Below, piece by piece: positions 22,896-34,883 of a stretch of 64,000 bases of DNA; positions within the stretch are counted from its first letter, which is position 1; every line of letters starts with the position of its first letter. A program made the translations under genes and the position numbers. The stretch covers positions 688,629-752,628 of the forward strand of contig BQUP01000003.1 of the NCBI GenBank assembly GCA_022835595.1, read 5' to 3'. The notes beneath the pieces are model-generated. The model did not search any database, had not been told where the DNA came from, and was given only the letters and a program-made list of their open reading frames with translations. Origin of the DNA: Cystobasidium ongulense (Eukaryota > Basidiomycota > Cystobasidiomycetes > Cystobasidiales > Cystobasidiaceae).

Positions 22896-25427
22896 ATGAT
22901 TGCTGCAGGCCTCAAGCGTACCCGCTCGCCGTCGGCCGCCAGCGCAGACCAGGCAGGCAACGAAATATCGCCAGCACCGGTTCAAGGCAGCAGCAAGGAC
23001 ATCGATGGAGCTGATGGACAGCAGGGTGACGAGAACGGATGGACTGCTGTTACTGGCTCCTCTAAGAAGAAGGCCAAGAAACAAAAAGTGAAAAAGCAGG
23101 AGGTTGGTGGCCATTTCAGTCTTTTCGGCAGTCGTACATTGTCCAGCAGTCAGTCGGGTAGCATGGCTGACTGTCTCTACCATCCACAGATGGCTACACC
23201 TCTGTTTCACTTTGACCCAGCGGGTTTCAAGCATCGTCAGATCCAGGTTTCGGTAAATTTCTGTCTTCCACTATGGCTGGCTCGGGGCTGCGCCTATCTC
23301 CTAATACTGATACTTTGCCTATCGTTCAGGACATCCGAGAGCTTGTGCTCAATATACTTGACAAAGCCTCACATCCTAAATGGCTAAAGATTAGTGTAGG
23401 TGGTCACTCCAACGAAGACGAACGGCGCCACTAACAGCGTGCTTGAATAGAACAAGGCTGCTATCAATGGCATAGTGATGGTGCTGGTCCAAGGCATCGA
23501 GCCAACAACCTTAGGACTCCCTAGTGAGACCACCGATAATCTACCCCAAACCTTGAACCCTAGCCCAGAAGCGGTCAAGCTTTCCAAACTACCCATCTTC
23601 CAACAACTATTCTCGCACTACTGCCCGACACGTGCGCCGGGCGACACTCGCAAGCTGCACAGTGTCACTCAAACTCTTCTACATTCACCCATTCCTTCAG
23701 CCGAGAAGAACAAACGCGATTCAGAGCGATCAAAACTTGTATTGAAGAGCTCGGGCTCGAATGATCCCTCTTTATACCTCCTGCCGGTCGAAGACTTTGC
23801 AGAACAAGGTTATATTTTACCTAATTACCCTTTCAATATCGCTTCCAAGCAAGTTGGGGGAAAAGAAGGCAAGAAACCAGCCAAACAGACTGAGCCAAGA
23901 GCTTTCGAAGATTGGCTCCGGTCAGACGGTTTTGTGCAAACACCACAACCTTTGGAGGAGGATGAGGAACCACCTCTGATGAAAATAGTCGGTATCGATT
24001 GTGAAATGGTGAGTCTAGTCAACCCTGTCGCCCTTTTACTGCACAACTGATGAAGCTGGCTACTTGGAAATAGTGCATCACAACTGTCGGATCAGAGGTG
24101 TGCCGAGTCAGTGTAGTCGATGGCGATGGAAAATTGTTATACAACAGCTTCGTCAAACCTAAAAACAAAATTGTCGATTACGCAACGGTGTACTCCGGTA
24201 TCACTGAAGAGCTTCTTGAGAACGTGACTACAACTCTGGAAGATGTGCAGCGGAAGCTGGCTGAAATCATAGATCACAATACCGTTCTAGTTGGACATTC
24301 GCTTAATTGCGATCTTCTCGTGTTGAAGGTATGTGGGAGAATTGTCTTATATTTACTGGCAGCTGACTCCGCATCTTCAGCTTGTACATCCCTGGATAGT
24401 CGATACTTCGGTAATTTACCATCATACGCGAGGTCCACCTTTCAAGGCATCCCTCAAATGGTTAGCGAACAAATGGCTGGAAAAGGAGATTCAACAGCCG
24501 CGCAAGACAGGAGAGCTTGCTATCGTCGGACATAACTCCGAAGAGGATGCTCGTGCAGCTGTTGAGCTTCTAAGGCTGAAGATGGAGCGAGGTGGGCTAC
24601 GTGCCTATTGCTTGAATCTGATTTCGGTCGCTGACACAGCTTGATTTCTTCTGATAGGCCCAACATTCGGGGAATTCGTCACGGATCAAGAGTCCATTTT
24701 TGAACGATTGGCTAGAGGGGAAGCTCGAAGAAAGACAAGCATAGTCGATCATGGCAATCCGGGTCAGTGGCATGGCTCGAAAGCCGATACAGCAGTTGGT
24801 TGCAAAAGTGATGCCGAGGTAAGTTTGACTTTCGGCCCCGTATATCACAATTGTCCTTACAGATGCACCCTACATTAGATCGTGGAAGGCATTGTCTCGA
24901 GCGCTCCATCGCATGACTTCGTCTTTGGTCGGCTTATTGATGTGTCGCATGCTCTTGAATGTAAGGTTCGCGCTTCTTGATCGTATGCGTAGTATGCTGA
25001 TCCAATCCAATCCACAGGGGCACAACCGTCGAGAGCGGCACAAGGCGCAAGTGCATTGCAAAAAGCACAGGCCGCATCGGGTGGCAATGTGACCTCTCAG
25101 AGCAGTATCGCCGAGTCCACCGCGGACGAAAAGTCAGACAAAGCAGACCCAGTGGCTGCATATGACCAGTTGAACGAAAATCTAGCCAAGATCTACGCTT
25201 CATTACCCAAGAATACCGCATTTATCGTCCTGTCGGGTCACAGCGACCCACGCATGGTTACCGCCTTGACGGCGAAGAAGAATCGATTTGACTTGCTATA
25301 CAAGACTGGAACACCGCTCAGTACCATGACGAACGAAGATAAATGGATGGAGTCGGATGAAAGAGCTTTACTAAGCGCAGTGCAGAAAGTCAAGGATGGC
25401 ATGACCTTCTTAGCTATCAAGCGGTAA
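22896..25427 (+). CDS. REX1: RNA exonuclease of the REX1/Rnh70 family
   Basis: Nine exons: 22896-23102, 23190-23252, 23330-23395, 23451-24008, 24074-24328, 24381-24591, 24658-24818, 24879-24960 and 25018-25427, exactly 671 codons (670 aa). A basic Lys-rich stretch (KKKAKKQKVKKQE) near residue 65 looks like a nuclear localisation signal. The DEDDh exonuclease domain starts at about residue 295 with MKIVGIDCEM. It continues CITTVGSEVCRVSVVDGDGK, NKIVDYATVYSGITEELL, VGHSLNCDLLVLKLVHPWIVDTSVIY, and GHNSEEDARAAVELLRLK. These supply the four acidic residues and the catalytic His. Rex1 trims 3' ends of 5S rRNA, tRNA and other RNAs in the nucleus. The ATG at 22896 is the first in-frame one. Intron 1 (87 bp) is a multiple of three, so its removal is not proven by frame, but it has a CTGAC branch point. 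Confidence 0.93.
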
Positions 25428-25793
25428 CAGTCGTGTATCAGAGCCGTATTGTGTCGTTAGCTTGCGATGCTTCCTCTGCTTGAAATGACAGAACTTTGCG
25501 AGCATCTTGTCGCTGTGATTCTCACATGCTATCTCTCTGCTTTCAGCTGTTCTTTCGGTCTATAGCTAATGCATCTAAGCAATTCACGATGGGCATGTAT
25601 GTTGCAGAAAAATGACTTTGTATAGTGAGGTAAAGTGCCGGACTGACGTGGTAAAGATACAGTAATGGGGTGAAAAGCATTCCTTTGGTAATGTGAGCAT
25701 CTCTCGACCACAGAACAAATCGTATAGTGCTGGATCTAACGGACTTGGTGTCCAGAAGGGTTTTTGGTGCTAAAAGGGAGCATATTTAGCCAG
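25428..25793. other. convergent intergenic region
   Basis: 3' regions of the REX1-like gene (+) and the cation transporter gene (-). No other feature was seen. Confidence 0.5.
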
Positions 25794-27616
25794 TTAACAC
25801 AAGGACAGACAAGAATTTGGGACACACTTGTAGTCGGCGTGTACATCTGTAGCCCGCCGTCAATAGAAAATCAGCTTCAGTGGCCTGCTCATTTCTTCAG
25901 GGAGTTGTGTACATACATGCTCTTTGTATACCCTCCAACGACTCGATGCTATATTGAATGCTCTCGCAGATGTCGTGTGATTTTGGCAGGGATATATCGC
26001 GTGGCAGTAGAACATCAATTTCAACAATCAGGCCCCCGCCTGCGGTATAGACATTGCAAAACTGCACCGCTTTGACGAGCGGACTGAAGCGGGTAACTAA
26101 GTATATAATGCGCTAAGAGACTGTGTGTCAGCCAGCTGCGCGAAACAACCCGTATACTTATTGACTTACTTGATGCTGCATCGGCTCGGATCGATGACCA
26201 ACTAGATCATGGACGCACTCCCAAAGAGTGCCGATCCACTCTTGTATTATGTATATAGACAGCAGAAGTGCACCGACAGGATCCAGGTAAGCCCAATGTA
26301 TCGCATGCCCTACAATCTGTCAGAAGGGTCGGGTCAGTTCAGGACTGTTTGCAAACTTGACGCTTCCATACTGGAAATAGTATCGAAAATATGTTGAAGA
26401 CGACGTCATTCTCGGCATCTTGTGATAAAGCTGCAAATCATCCGCATGTCAATGTCTATAAGGGCGAGACACTCTCCAGTCAGGTATCTTACCTCTTATG
26501 CTAGTTGACTCGAAGCTACGATATGTCAGCCAGACGATAGCCTTCACAATGATCGTAAGAATCATGGCTCCTATAGCTATAATAGGCAGTTCTGCAAAGC
26601 TTATATTGCGGTCTGTCAAGCGTTGTATGGACTCGACCAGAATTTGCGAGAACGAGGTGATCATGACGACGGAGAAAACGACCACGCCTAGAGGTTCCAT
26701 TCTGTGCTTTCCAGCCGGATACTATAGCGGTTTTGTGAGCCAAGGGTTTCAATGGACAGGCTGAGGGGGTGGCTCACATTGTAGATGTCAGAGGTACCTT
26801 TTACGAGATGTCAAAATGGAAATTGGTAAGATACGCTACATCTTTCAGGTTCCAGCACAGAACAAAGACGCACCTGCTGCCCTGGCGGTGAAGAAGATGA
26901 TAAGCACACTAATGAGGTCCATCGCCGAATCTACAGCTGATGCCAACAATGAAAGGGAATTGCTGAGAATGACTACGATGATTTTGGCTGCAAGCAAGAA
27001 GACATTGATGCCGAAATTGACATTGACGGCAATCTGTAGTGGGGATCAGCTGACGCAGCGTATTGATAATTGCAAGTGGGTAACTGTCAACCAACTTTGT
27101 CTTTCCTCTTCTGCTCGGCCGCCCTCTTCTCGGTGCTTTCGCGCGTGATGGGTAATAGAGGATCTCCTTCTCGGGCAAGAGTATGTGCCACGACGCCTGT
27201 AGTCTCCGAGAGAAGCTCGCTGTATCGCAATTAGCACAACGAAAAGTCAACTTCAGGACGTTGATTGCATGTAGTCCGTGCTCACTCGACTTCCTGGAAA
27301 TAGTCGAGCTGTATAATGCAGCATGACAGACAGGTTGAATGGCGCACGTGAGCGGGAAGCCTAGGTGACAGTTTTAGACAGCCAGCCTTACAAGGTCATT
27401 CTGACGTTCATAGTATTGTCTGACTGCTTTGTTCTTCAGCTTCTTGAGCTCATCCTTGCTCTTGCGCGCCGACTGGAACTCGGTGCTCCCATGCTCCTTG
27501 AGCAGAGCCTGTACTTGAATGAGGGATTCTGTCCTTGGGAGATGGGTACTGCCATGAGGACTGAACGATGGACGGGTCGGGGACAGCGAGACCGTTTCGT
27601 AGAGGTGACGCGACAT
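25794..27616 (-). CDS. cation diffusion facilitator, Mn-type (DxxxD) transporter
   Basis: Ten exons: 27616-27392, 27308-27286, 27219-27096, 27033-26874, 26797-26778, 26721-26493, 26430-26372, 26316-26170, 26112-25917 and 25846-25794, exactly 412 codons (411 aa). The N-terminal cytosolic part contains LKNKAVRQYYERQNDLLDYFQEV. Membrane segments follow: NFGINVFLLAAKIIVVILSN; SLSLLASAVDSAMDLISVLI; a long one in MEPLGVVVFSVVMITSF; PIIAIGAMILTIIVKAIVWL. Further on come ALSQDAENDVVFNIFSILFP and DPVGALLLSIYII. The metal site is DSAMD in TM2 and DAEND in TM5, both DxxxD, the pattern known for manganese-selecting CDF proteins; the zinc type has HxxxD in TM2. It probably loads Mn2+ into an organelle or exports it. 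Exons of 20 and 23 nt are notable. Confidence 0.92.
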
Positions 27617-27963
27617 GCTTGACTCTTCCTATTACTTGCTGCTTGCACTTTGGCAATGCACACGGCTTCGAGGATGGCTATCAGCAAATCGATCAACCTC
27701 TAACCTCGTTCGTGAAGAAGGGTAGCACGGCCTTGTTGACCAGCGAGCAGAAGCTGGCCGGCTGGCAGATAAAGAGTGTTGAGCTGCGAGCCGGTGGCCT
27801 TCACGATAGTGGCTGGTTCTTCGATGGCATGACTGTCAGTGCTTAGAAGGGACGATGACCTGGCCAATTCAGCCTTCGACGATACATAATCTCGCCACAC
27901 GAAGCAAGTAACGATGCATGGAAGGCACCTGCGATGGACATACACTGTCTACACTGGAAGAGT
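27617..27963. other. intergenic region
   Basis: Promoter side of the cation transporter and 3' side of the D-amino-acid oxidase gene, both on the minus strand. Short open frames here show no protein signature. Confidence 0.45.
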
Positions 27964-29563
27964 CTAGGTGGACAAGGCCTCCTTCACCAACTCCGAAGCC
28001 TTCCTGGCAAAACCCCACGAGCTCTGCCAGCCAAACCCACTGTGTCCATAATTATGCACAATTGGCGTCGGGCCTGCGTGCGCGATAAGGCGGTATCAGG
28101 CAACCAATCCATAGACACCTGTTCTGAACCAGACCATGTCTTACCTGTGCGGACCAGTTCAAGACGGACGCCTCCTCTACGTGACGGCCGTCGACCACAT
28201 CCGGTTTCCACAAGATCTATATCTTCAATGGTCCCATTGGCTCGTTTGTCTGGCGGCAAGAGATTTCTATCAAATCCCAGCGCTCGTTCAAGAATGACTT
28301 TGGTCGTTTCTGGGCGTGCTTTATCATACCTACAGCCAGACAGACTCGATTATCAGTCCATGAAAGTCTAATGGGGTTCAAATCTTACCAGTCATCGTAA
28401 TCCCTCGTCCCGCCAACTACGACCAGACCAGAAGACCGCGGTATCGTATATGAAGTAGTTCCCTTTCCAGTGAATGTCTTTCCGTATTTAATCCATGGTG
28501 CTAGGATCACACAGAGCTGTCCTCGAGTCGGGTACAAAGCGTCGTCTTGCACGTCGGCCAATATCAGCGAACCTAGGCCAGTGCAGTTGACGATCACGGT
28601 CGGAGGGTGCTCAAGTTGAAGTTCTTGTGTTACATCACTAAGAGATGCTATCTTCGCGCGATGAAGCTGGCCCCCCAGCTCTCTGAAGCGGCCAGCCAGG
28701 TAGTCGAGATATGCAGGGGTGTCGATCCTAAGTAAGCGGGGTTGAAAGTCAATAATAGGTTCAAGCACGAGGTCTACAAAGTATGTTGAAGTTTTACGTA
28801 CGTCAATGTCCGAAACGTCAATCCATTGCTGAAACCTTTAGGCAGCTCGTCCGGGCGCAAGTTCCGCAGCTGTCACAGATCAGTATGCAGTACAGGCAGA
28901 TCTACGGGCATAGACTTACTCCCGGCATATTACATAGCTCTAGGCCTTCAGGATTAGATCCGTTGTCTGTCCCCTGCGTGTAGTGCTGCTCAAATGGCGC
29001 AATGCGAATAATGAGCATTCTATAAGTTATGTCCTAATGGTGTAACTGACTTCGTATTGTTCGATGGGCATAAGTGCACCGGTAGTTTTATTCTCTAGCT
29101 CATTCATCAGAATCTGGAACGTCTCCTTCTCAAGGGCTGTAAGCAAATCACGGCTGTCAATTATCAAATATACCGGACAATGTATGTCTGGTGACTATGC
29201 TGCACGTGCCTGCAAGTTCCGGTTCTGCTTTTGATGAATGTGATACGTGATGAGCTCCCTATAGGATTTATCAGCTTTTCAATCACCATAAATTATTAAG
29301 AAAGACTTGCTGCCCAAGGTGAGGTGTATTCGATAGTCTTGTTATCGCCCGGCATACAGCTAGCGAGGACGTAGCAGCAGACATGAGGGATCGTTTCCAG
29401 CACTTTGATAGCAGTCGTCAAGCCGATAACTCCTGCTCAAGAAGGAATGGTCTCGAGTCAGTTATATACACTCGTTTGCCTGCACGACCAATACTCTCTG
29501 TCTATTTCTGTACTTACCGGCGCCAACGACAACCACGGTTGGCTTTTCTGAAGGCATGGTCAT
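27964..29563 (-). CDS. DAO1: D-amino-acid oxidase
   Basis: Nine exons: 29563-29518, 29432-29311, 29258-29174, 29136-29051, 28985-28920, 28869-28802, 28727-28389, 28329-28145 and 28073-27964, exactly 369 codons (368 aa). FAD flavoenzyme that deaminates D-amino acids to keto acids, ammonia and H2O2. Visible motifs: dinucleotide fold VVVVGAGVIGLTTAI at the N-terminus; YTSPWAGAHHV; LTIDTPAYLDYLAGRF; VIVNCTGLGS; YPTRGQLCVILAPW; YTIPRSSGLVVVGGT; and the C-terminal active-site signature IVHNYGHSGFGWQSSWGFA. The tail ends KEALST rather than an SKL-type peroxisome signal, unlike many fungal DAAOs. Intron 2 (29259-29310) has a GC donor (GCAAGT), required to join SPWA to GAHH. The first of two in-frame ATGs (MTMPSEKP) is used. 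It is divergent from the GFA gene. Confidence 0.94.
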
Positions 29564-29878
29564 TTGTGATGGGCTAGCAGAAACCTCGTGTAGGCTTAGA
29601 TAGGAATTGGAGAATCTAAATGGTTCAACCTAGTCGTGGAAGGTTACAGGAAGACATCGCCGACACATGTACCTTCTACTCGCCACCGACTCCCGACGAA
29701 AGAAGGCAATCGAGAAGATACAGGTCCGCATATCTGGACTTCAGCGCAGACCACAGCTAAGGGCAAGTGGTAGTCCACGCACCTACTAATTGAATACACT
29801 GCCCCTTTGCTTACTAGATATCATTCTGTCTCTTCGGGCTTTGCAGCTTTTCAAGGTCCCAAGACCGGCACGGCAACG
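29564..29878. promoter_or_regulatory. divergent promoter DAAO / GFA-family gene
   Basis: 315 bp between the two divergent starts. No individual sites were identified. Confidence 0.45.
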
Positions 29879-30352
29879 ATGCAGGCTTCCTGCCAATGTG
29901 GGGCCGTCACCTTCAGCACATCGGCTTCACGACCTACTCATTTCTGGCTATGCCACTGTACAGAATGTCAGAATCAGGGCGGTTCCGCCTACGCAGCCAG
30001 TGCCATTTTCCCATATTTTGAACCTCCCATCTCAAACGGTTCTCTGAGCAAGTGGACCCGCAACAGCGAATCAGGAAATATACTGGACTGCTACTTCTGT
30101 AAGGAATGCGGTACTAGATTGATACATCAGACTCTTACTCCTGATGGAAAGGAAAAAGATGGTACTACTGTTAGAGCTGGTACGCTAGATGACCGAGTCA
30201 ATCTACCTTGGACGACCGCTCCTCATATCTGGACTAGGTCTGCACTCGTGGGCATACCGAAAGGTGTAATGACTTATCCTGAACAGCCAGACGACGACAG
30301 CGTGGCTGAAATCCAGAAGAAGCAAGAGCCACAGTTCAAGAAAATGTTGTAG
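29879..30352 (+). CDS. GFA / CENP-V family zinc protein
   Basis: Single-exon gene, 157 aa. This is the cysteine-rich fold named after the glutathione-dependent formaldehyde-activating enzyme and the CENP-V domain. Zinc-binding cysteines are in CQCGAVTF, CHCTECQ and CKECGTRL, in the right order, with GGSAYAASAIFPY between them. The region after the last cysteines (VRAGTLDDRVNLPWTTAPHIWTRSALVGIP) is typical of the family. The ATG at 29879 begins right before the first Cys block as in relatives. The true substrate is unknown for most members; some bind glutathione adducts. It ends about 375 bp from the convergent mannosyltransferase gene. Confidence 0.9.
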   Translation: MQASCQCGAVTFSTSASRPTHFWLCHCTECQNQGGSAYAASAIFPYFEPPISNGSLSKWTRNSESGNILDCYFCKECGTRLIHQTLTPDGKEKDGTTVRAGTLDDRVNLPWTTAPHIWTRSALVGIPKGVMTYPEQPDDDSVAEIQKKQEPQFKKML

Positions 30353-30726
30353 ATCAGAGCAGCAGGACAGCGGGACCTGCGGCAGAGACGACTTAAATTG
30401 CAAGAAACCGAGTAGTCATAAAATTGCAAGCTACTTATGATACATTTTACTACTGTATATCTATGAAAGCCGGGTCCCGCATCGACAGTAATACAAGTTC
30501 AAGCTTATGTCTACTCCGAACAACTCGCAAAACTTCGCTTCATGAAAATGCTATTCCTGATGCTTGCGGAGTAAAACCATTATTCTGATAGGAAGGCTCG
30601 ACTTGCATAGGTAAGAAATGGAAGAACGGTCTGATTGGAATTATCTTGGTTTTTAATTGTATAAGAATCAAAGAGACCTGCTCTGCGAGAACGATGTTTG
30701 TCTTTTTCGTGCTGACTTGTTTTCTC
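30353..30726. other. convergent intergenic region
   Basis: 3' regions of the GFA gene (+) and the mannosyltransferase gene (-), AT-rich. An apparent minus-strand frame here continues the untranslated 3' side of the mannosyltransferase locus and shows no protein pattern. Confidence 0.45.
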
Positions 30727-32557
30727 TTATGATGAGCCTTCGATTCGTTTATCTTCATTCTCAAACACTGAGGGTTTTTTGATTGCTTTTTCTTTGAGGA
30801 ACTTGGGTGTGCAGGAGTACCTGAAGAGTGAACAAAAGCACCAGACCCCATGCATCAGTCACCGTATTCGCCATAAGAATGAAGCTAATAGCCAAAAGGG
30901 TAGACATACCAATGTTCGTTGAACGTTTCTTCAGGATTACAGTAACATCTATCTTTATGCACGTCTCCTCGCGGGCAGTGCTGAACAAGAAGTAATCGGA
31001 AGGGGTCAGCTATTGTCTGTGAAGCCTGGAAATCATATCCGGGGTTAAGTTTAGAGTGACATACCTGGAAAGGCTCATGTCGATAGCCAATATCATAGAA
31101 GTAATGAATCTTCTCATAAGGTAAGAAGAGAGCCGCAGCAATAGAATGAACAGGAGCGTCACCCCAGCGTTCATAAAAGAATCCACCAGCTTTATCTAGA
31201 TATTCAAAGTAATCCAAATATGCTTGTGATCTCCATAAACCCAAAGAACCTATTTCGAAATTCGACCAGAAATGACATCTGTTGTATGTTTCGCCTCCAT
31301 CATCTGATAAGAATGACATTGCATTTTGTGCGGGGATGTGTTGTGGGAATTCTTTCATGAATTCTGTGGGGCACCGGGGAAGCGATGTCAGTTTCGAGCG
31401 CAGCACTCGATGAGAGCTAGAAGACAGTCCTCACTCTTGGTCGTGTCCCACAGTGTCGGGATGGTCTCGATATACTCATAAATCGATACGCTAATAGGCA
31501 GGATCTGTCAATCACGAGGAATAAAGTAGCGGCATGTAAAACTTGACTCACGCAAATCCGTAATCCATCTTGTTGTCTTGCATGAACAGGAATGGATCAT
31601 AGTCGAGATCGCAAAAGTCTGCAGACGATTCACAATAGAGTAAGTCTTCTCAGCGAGAGCAGTGTATATGCATTTTTACGCCTTTGCAGACGCACATTTG
31701 ACATTTGGTTCGATTCGCCAGTAGTATTCACTGAAGTCACAGGAAATAGTCAGCGGAGGTCGTACAGATGGAGCGAGCCACTTAAGAGCCTCCCTTGCCC
31801 ATCAGCTTCACAGCGAAAAAGGCTAGAGTCCACTCACTATTGATCCAGCAAAGGATGTCTGAAGAAGAATCCAGATTGATACCTGCACATTTCCCTATAA
31901 GGGACAGAGTCGCCATAGATGACATTGGCCTTTGTCATATCTTCTCTTGCTTTCTTAGCCTTTTCTTCATCTATCCAAGAAGGGTGTTCGGACCATTGGT
32001 TTTTAGGTATCAATCCATACTCTGCTGTTCCTGATATAATTCCAGAGGTCATTTTCTTGAAGTTATCGTCGAATGGTACGTCATTTAGGAAGACGTATGG
32101 ATAACTTGCGAGTGGTGGTGGTGGGAGTTGTCAGTATGATTGTTTTCCGCAGTCGTGCAAGACATGCATAGAGCTTTGGAGGGTAGGCTCACTGGTATTT
32201 GCGATTGAATCTATCCTCCATAAAGCGTATGCTCTCCATGATGGCCCATAAATCAGAGTTTCTGGCCAGGATGACAAAAGTAGCTTTCGCTTTTCGCTGA
32301 GCTGGATGTCCAGACTGGCTGCTGCTGCTGCTGCTGTTGCCGTTGCTGATTCCCTCGCCAAGCGCACCATCATGATACAGACCCTCAACAGACTTGCGCT
32401 CGTCACCAAGCGTGCCATCACGACCCATGTAGCGCCATACGGAGGTCTTCCTTGCGTAGGTCGACTCTGGCGACAGCTGGACTGCGCTGAAGTGGACGAA
32501 GAGCATCACAAAGAGTCCAGCCGCCACGAGTCGCCATCGCGCTGGGATGGCAGGCAT
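30727..32557 (-). CDS. KRE2/KTR alpha-1,2-mannosyltransferase (GT15)
   Basis: Eight exons: 32557-32193, 32104-31838, 31730-31696, 31618-31552, 31490-31435, 31363-31065, 30980-30910 and 30820-30727, exactly 418 codons (417 aa). Type II Golgi enzyme that adds mannose from GDP-mannose to protein glycans. A short cytosolic end and a signal anchor ([18 protein letters not shown]) open the protein, then a Ser-rich stem. The GT15 catalytic domain follows: [139 protein letters not shown]. The family's EYYWRIEP and [13 protein letters not shown] blocks and the C-terminal cysteines ([22 protein letters not shown]) are intact. Confidence 0.95.
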
Positions 32558-33174
32558 GGCTGCGAGTGGTGACGAAGGAGGGAGCTCTTAGGCAGAGCTG
32601 CGCGCTCCTGTGAGTGCGAGATAGATCTGCAGCGCAGAGCTGGACTGCGCGTCTTGCGTTGTGTGTGCTTGCTGGGCGAGTTGCTTGAAGCAAGAGCTGC
32701 GGCCTTGGAAGCGTCCGAAAGTAGTGGAAGCTGAGGTCTCGTCTGCTCGAACAGCTGCGTCGACAGCCGAGTACGCTCTGTAGTGTATGGTAGCGTAGAC
32801 TTGCAGAGTACAGGCAGTCGTGCAAAAGCAAAGCAAGGTCCAGCGCATACCAAATAGAAACAGCTCCCTGTGCTGTGTCATACGGTATGCGCAGCACTTG
32901 CAGAACAAGAATACGCGTGCAGGAAGCGGTGCATTCGAGCCAGATGCGCAGGCATGCAAGCTCGTCCAATACATATATGCACACTGCACTATCGCGCTAG
33001 AAAGCTCGGACGTCCACAAGTGCTTCTTTCACTGCCTATGCTACTGCACAGCAACCATTTCAAGAACGCGTTGGCACCCAAACTCGACCATCAAGGAAAA
33101 TGTCAGGATAGCTATTACGGACCAGATACAAGATGCACTCTGGAGCAGGATCAATTATACAACGTCGACAATCA
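32558..33174. other. intergenic region
   Basis: Upstream of the mannosyltransferase gene and downstream of the membrane protein gene, both on the minus strand. Several overlapping frames of 100-190 codons exist on both strands, but they are GC-rich shadow frames of each other without motifs. Confidence 0.4.
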
Positions 33175-34883
33175 CTATGACCTCTTAACATTCGAATCAA
33201 ATCTCAAAGCAGCAGAGAATCTCTTGAAAGCAGGTCTAGTAGCCGATAACCCCTCCTTGAGTATTGGAGCTCTACCATTCGGTACCCCTTGTCCTTGACC
33301 AGGTTTCAAAGATGCAGGTAAGAGAGCGGTATTGACTGAATAGGCTGATCCGGGGGTTATTGGTGTCGCTGGGCTAGCTAAAGTGTTATTATCGAATCCT
33401 CGGTTTTGCATTTTTGGAGTGGTATAGGCGTCTCTGGTATTCTTGAACTGGCTTCTGGAAAATGGAAATTTGCAAATCTAGTCAGCATCCAGTGGCATAG
33501 CCCTTGGTACAAATGCAAAAAGATCACTCACTGTCCGCCTAGAGCTATATCGTTCTGGGCAGGAGTACTCAAGTTCTTCAAGCCAAGCAAGGCATCCCGA
33601 TCTTCTTCGACAGTGTATGGCAGCACGGTTTCACGCACTTGAGCATCTCGGCCACTCGTAGTCCAAGGCGTCAGATCTGCAGGTTTGCTCCTAGCATTCA
33701 AAAAGGTGACGGATGTCGGAGCAGGGGCAGTAGATAAAGCAGGTGCGTATGGTCGTCTTTGGGAGTTTGCTTTTGTGACTGGATAATGCTCGACATATGA
33801 CGCCAAGTCTCGTGTGCTGTGCCCAGTGTCGTGGTATAAAGCAGGCAGAACGGGTGGCGCTTCGTATGTAGTATGGGTGTTGTGATGCTTGAAGTATCCA
33901 CTATAGTCATTGAAATAGTCATCTTGCTTCATATCGACTTTGATATCGGCGATATCACCTTGTCCATTATTCTCGTATCCGGGTAGATGATCATCATTCT
34001 CTCCGTAGTTGTTAGTCTGCCCTGCTTGTTCGCCATACGAGTAACGTGCCATTGTCCGTCTCTTCTCGTTAAGAAATGCACTAACATGAGCGTTACCAAA
34101 CTCAGGTGAACCATTATCTCCTTGATGGTTAGTATAGATTATATCATCACTACCATCATCATCTTTATTATAGCCAAAGCATTTATAAAGCCAATCTCTC
34201 ACTTTAGGTACTATAAGTAACAAAGCTAAGATTGCAAACAAAACTGCTAATACTATGCCTGCTGTTGCTGCACTAGAAATAGCTCTTTGATCGCTTCCTA
34301 GAGTAGCACTCACATCACTTTCCTCTGCTCCATTCATAGATGTTATATCGGCAGGCAGAGTGCATCGAGGGTCGGAGCAAGCTGTTGGATGGGCTCCATG
34401 CTTTCCTTTATGACTAGCTGCCGTATGACCTGTGCTTGTCAATGCCTGGGTGGTAGGAGCAGTGGTGAGAGAGATTGCGAATCCGCTTGAAGTCTGACAG
34501 ATACCGGCAAAGCAAATATTCGTATAGCAGTCGTTGCCAGCTCTGCAAGATACTGGTGAGAATGGTAGTACGGGCGGAGGTTGAGATGGAAGACTTGTTT
34601 GACTTGTGACTGAAGAAGTAGCTTTACTTTGAGCAGAAGGCGTCGATTCGAAAGGAATAGAAGACGATACTGGTCTTTGGGCGGCCAACTTCCTGTCGGC
34701 AGAGGTAGTTGGAGGAGGTAGTCGAGAGGGGACAGCAGCTACTCTTGCGGGACTTCTGACTGCGGTTGATGCCGACGAACGGATTGTCGTTCGACTTGAA
34801 GCAGGTTCATCTGTTCCGTTGGCAGACTGGGTATTCGTCCGCCTTGCCGTAGTATTTGAAGCTGATGAGCCCAGGAGATCCAT
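33175..34883 (-). CDS. Ser/Thr-rich single-pass membrane protein
   Basis: Two exons, 34883-33532 and 33433-33175, exactly 537 codons (536 aa). Residues 1-210 are very rich in Ser, Thr, Ala and Pro, as in O-mannosylated cell-surface stalks. They contain one small Cys cluster (CRAGNDCYTNICFAGICQ) and a second pair of cysteines. A single membrane segment (AATAGIVLAVLFAILALLLIVP, about 210-232) is followed by basic VRDWLYK. The C-terminal 300 residues are a disordered, Asp/Asn/Tyr-rich cytosolic tail. No classical signal peptide is visible at the chosen ATG, so either it is a signal-less type III protein or an upstream exon is missing. The layout resembles fungal wall sensors or polarity receptors, but no family can be named. 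Confidence 0.75.

Noticed and set aside
32588-33019. 143-codon minus-strand frame upstream of the mannosyltransferase
   Set aside because: Overlaps several equally long frames on both strands (32418-33298), which is expected from GC-rich composition; none shows a motif.
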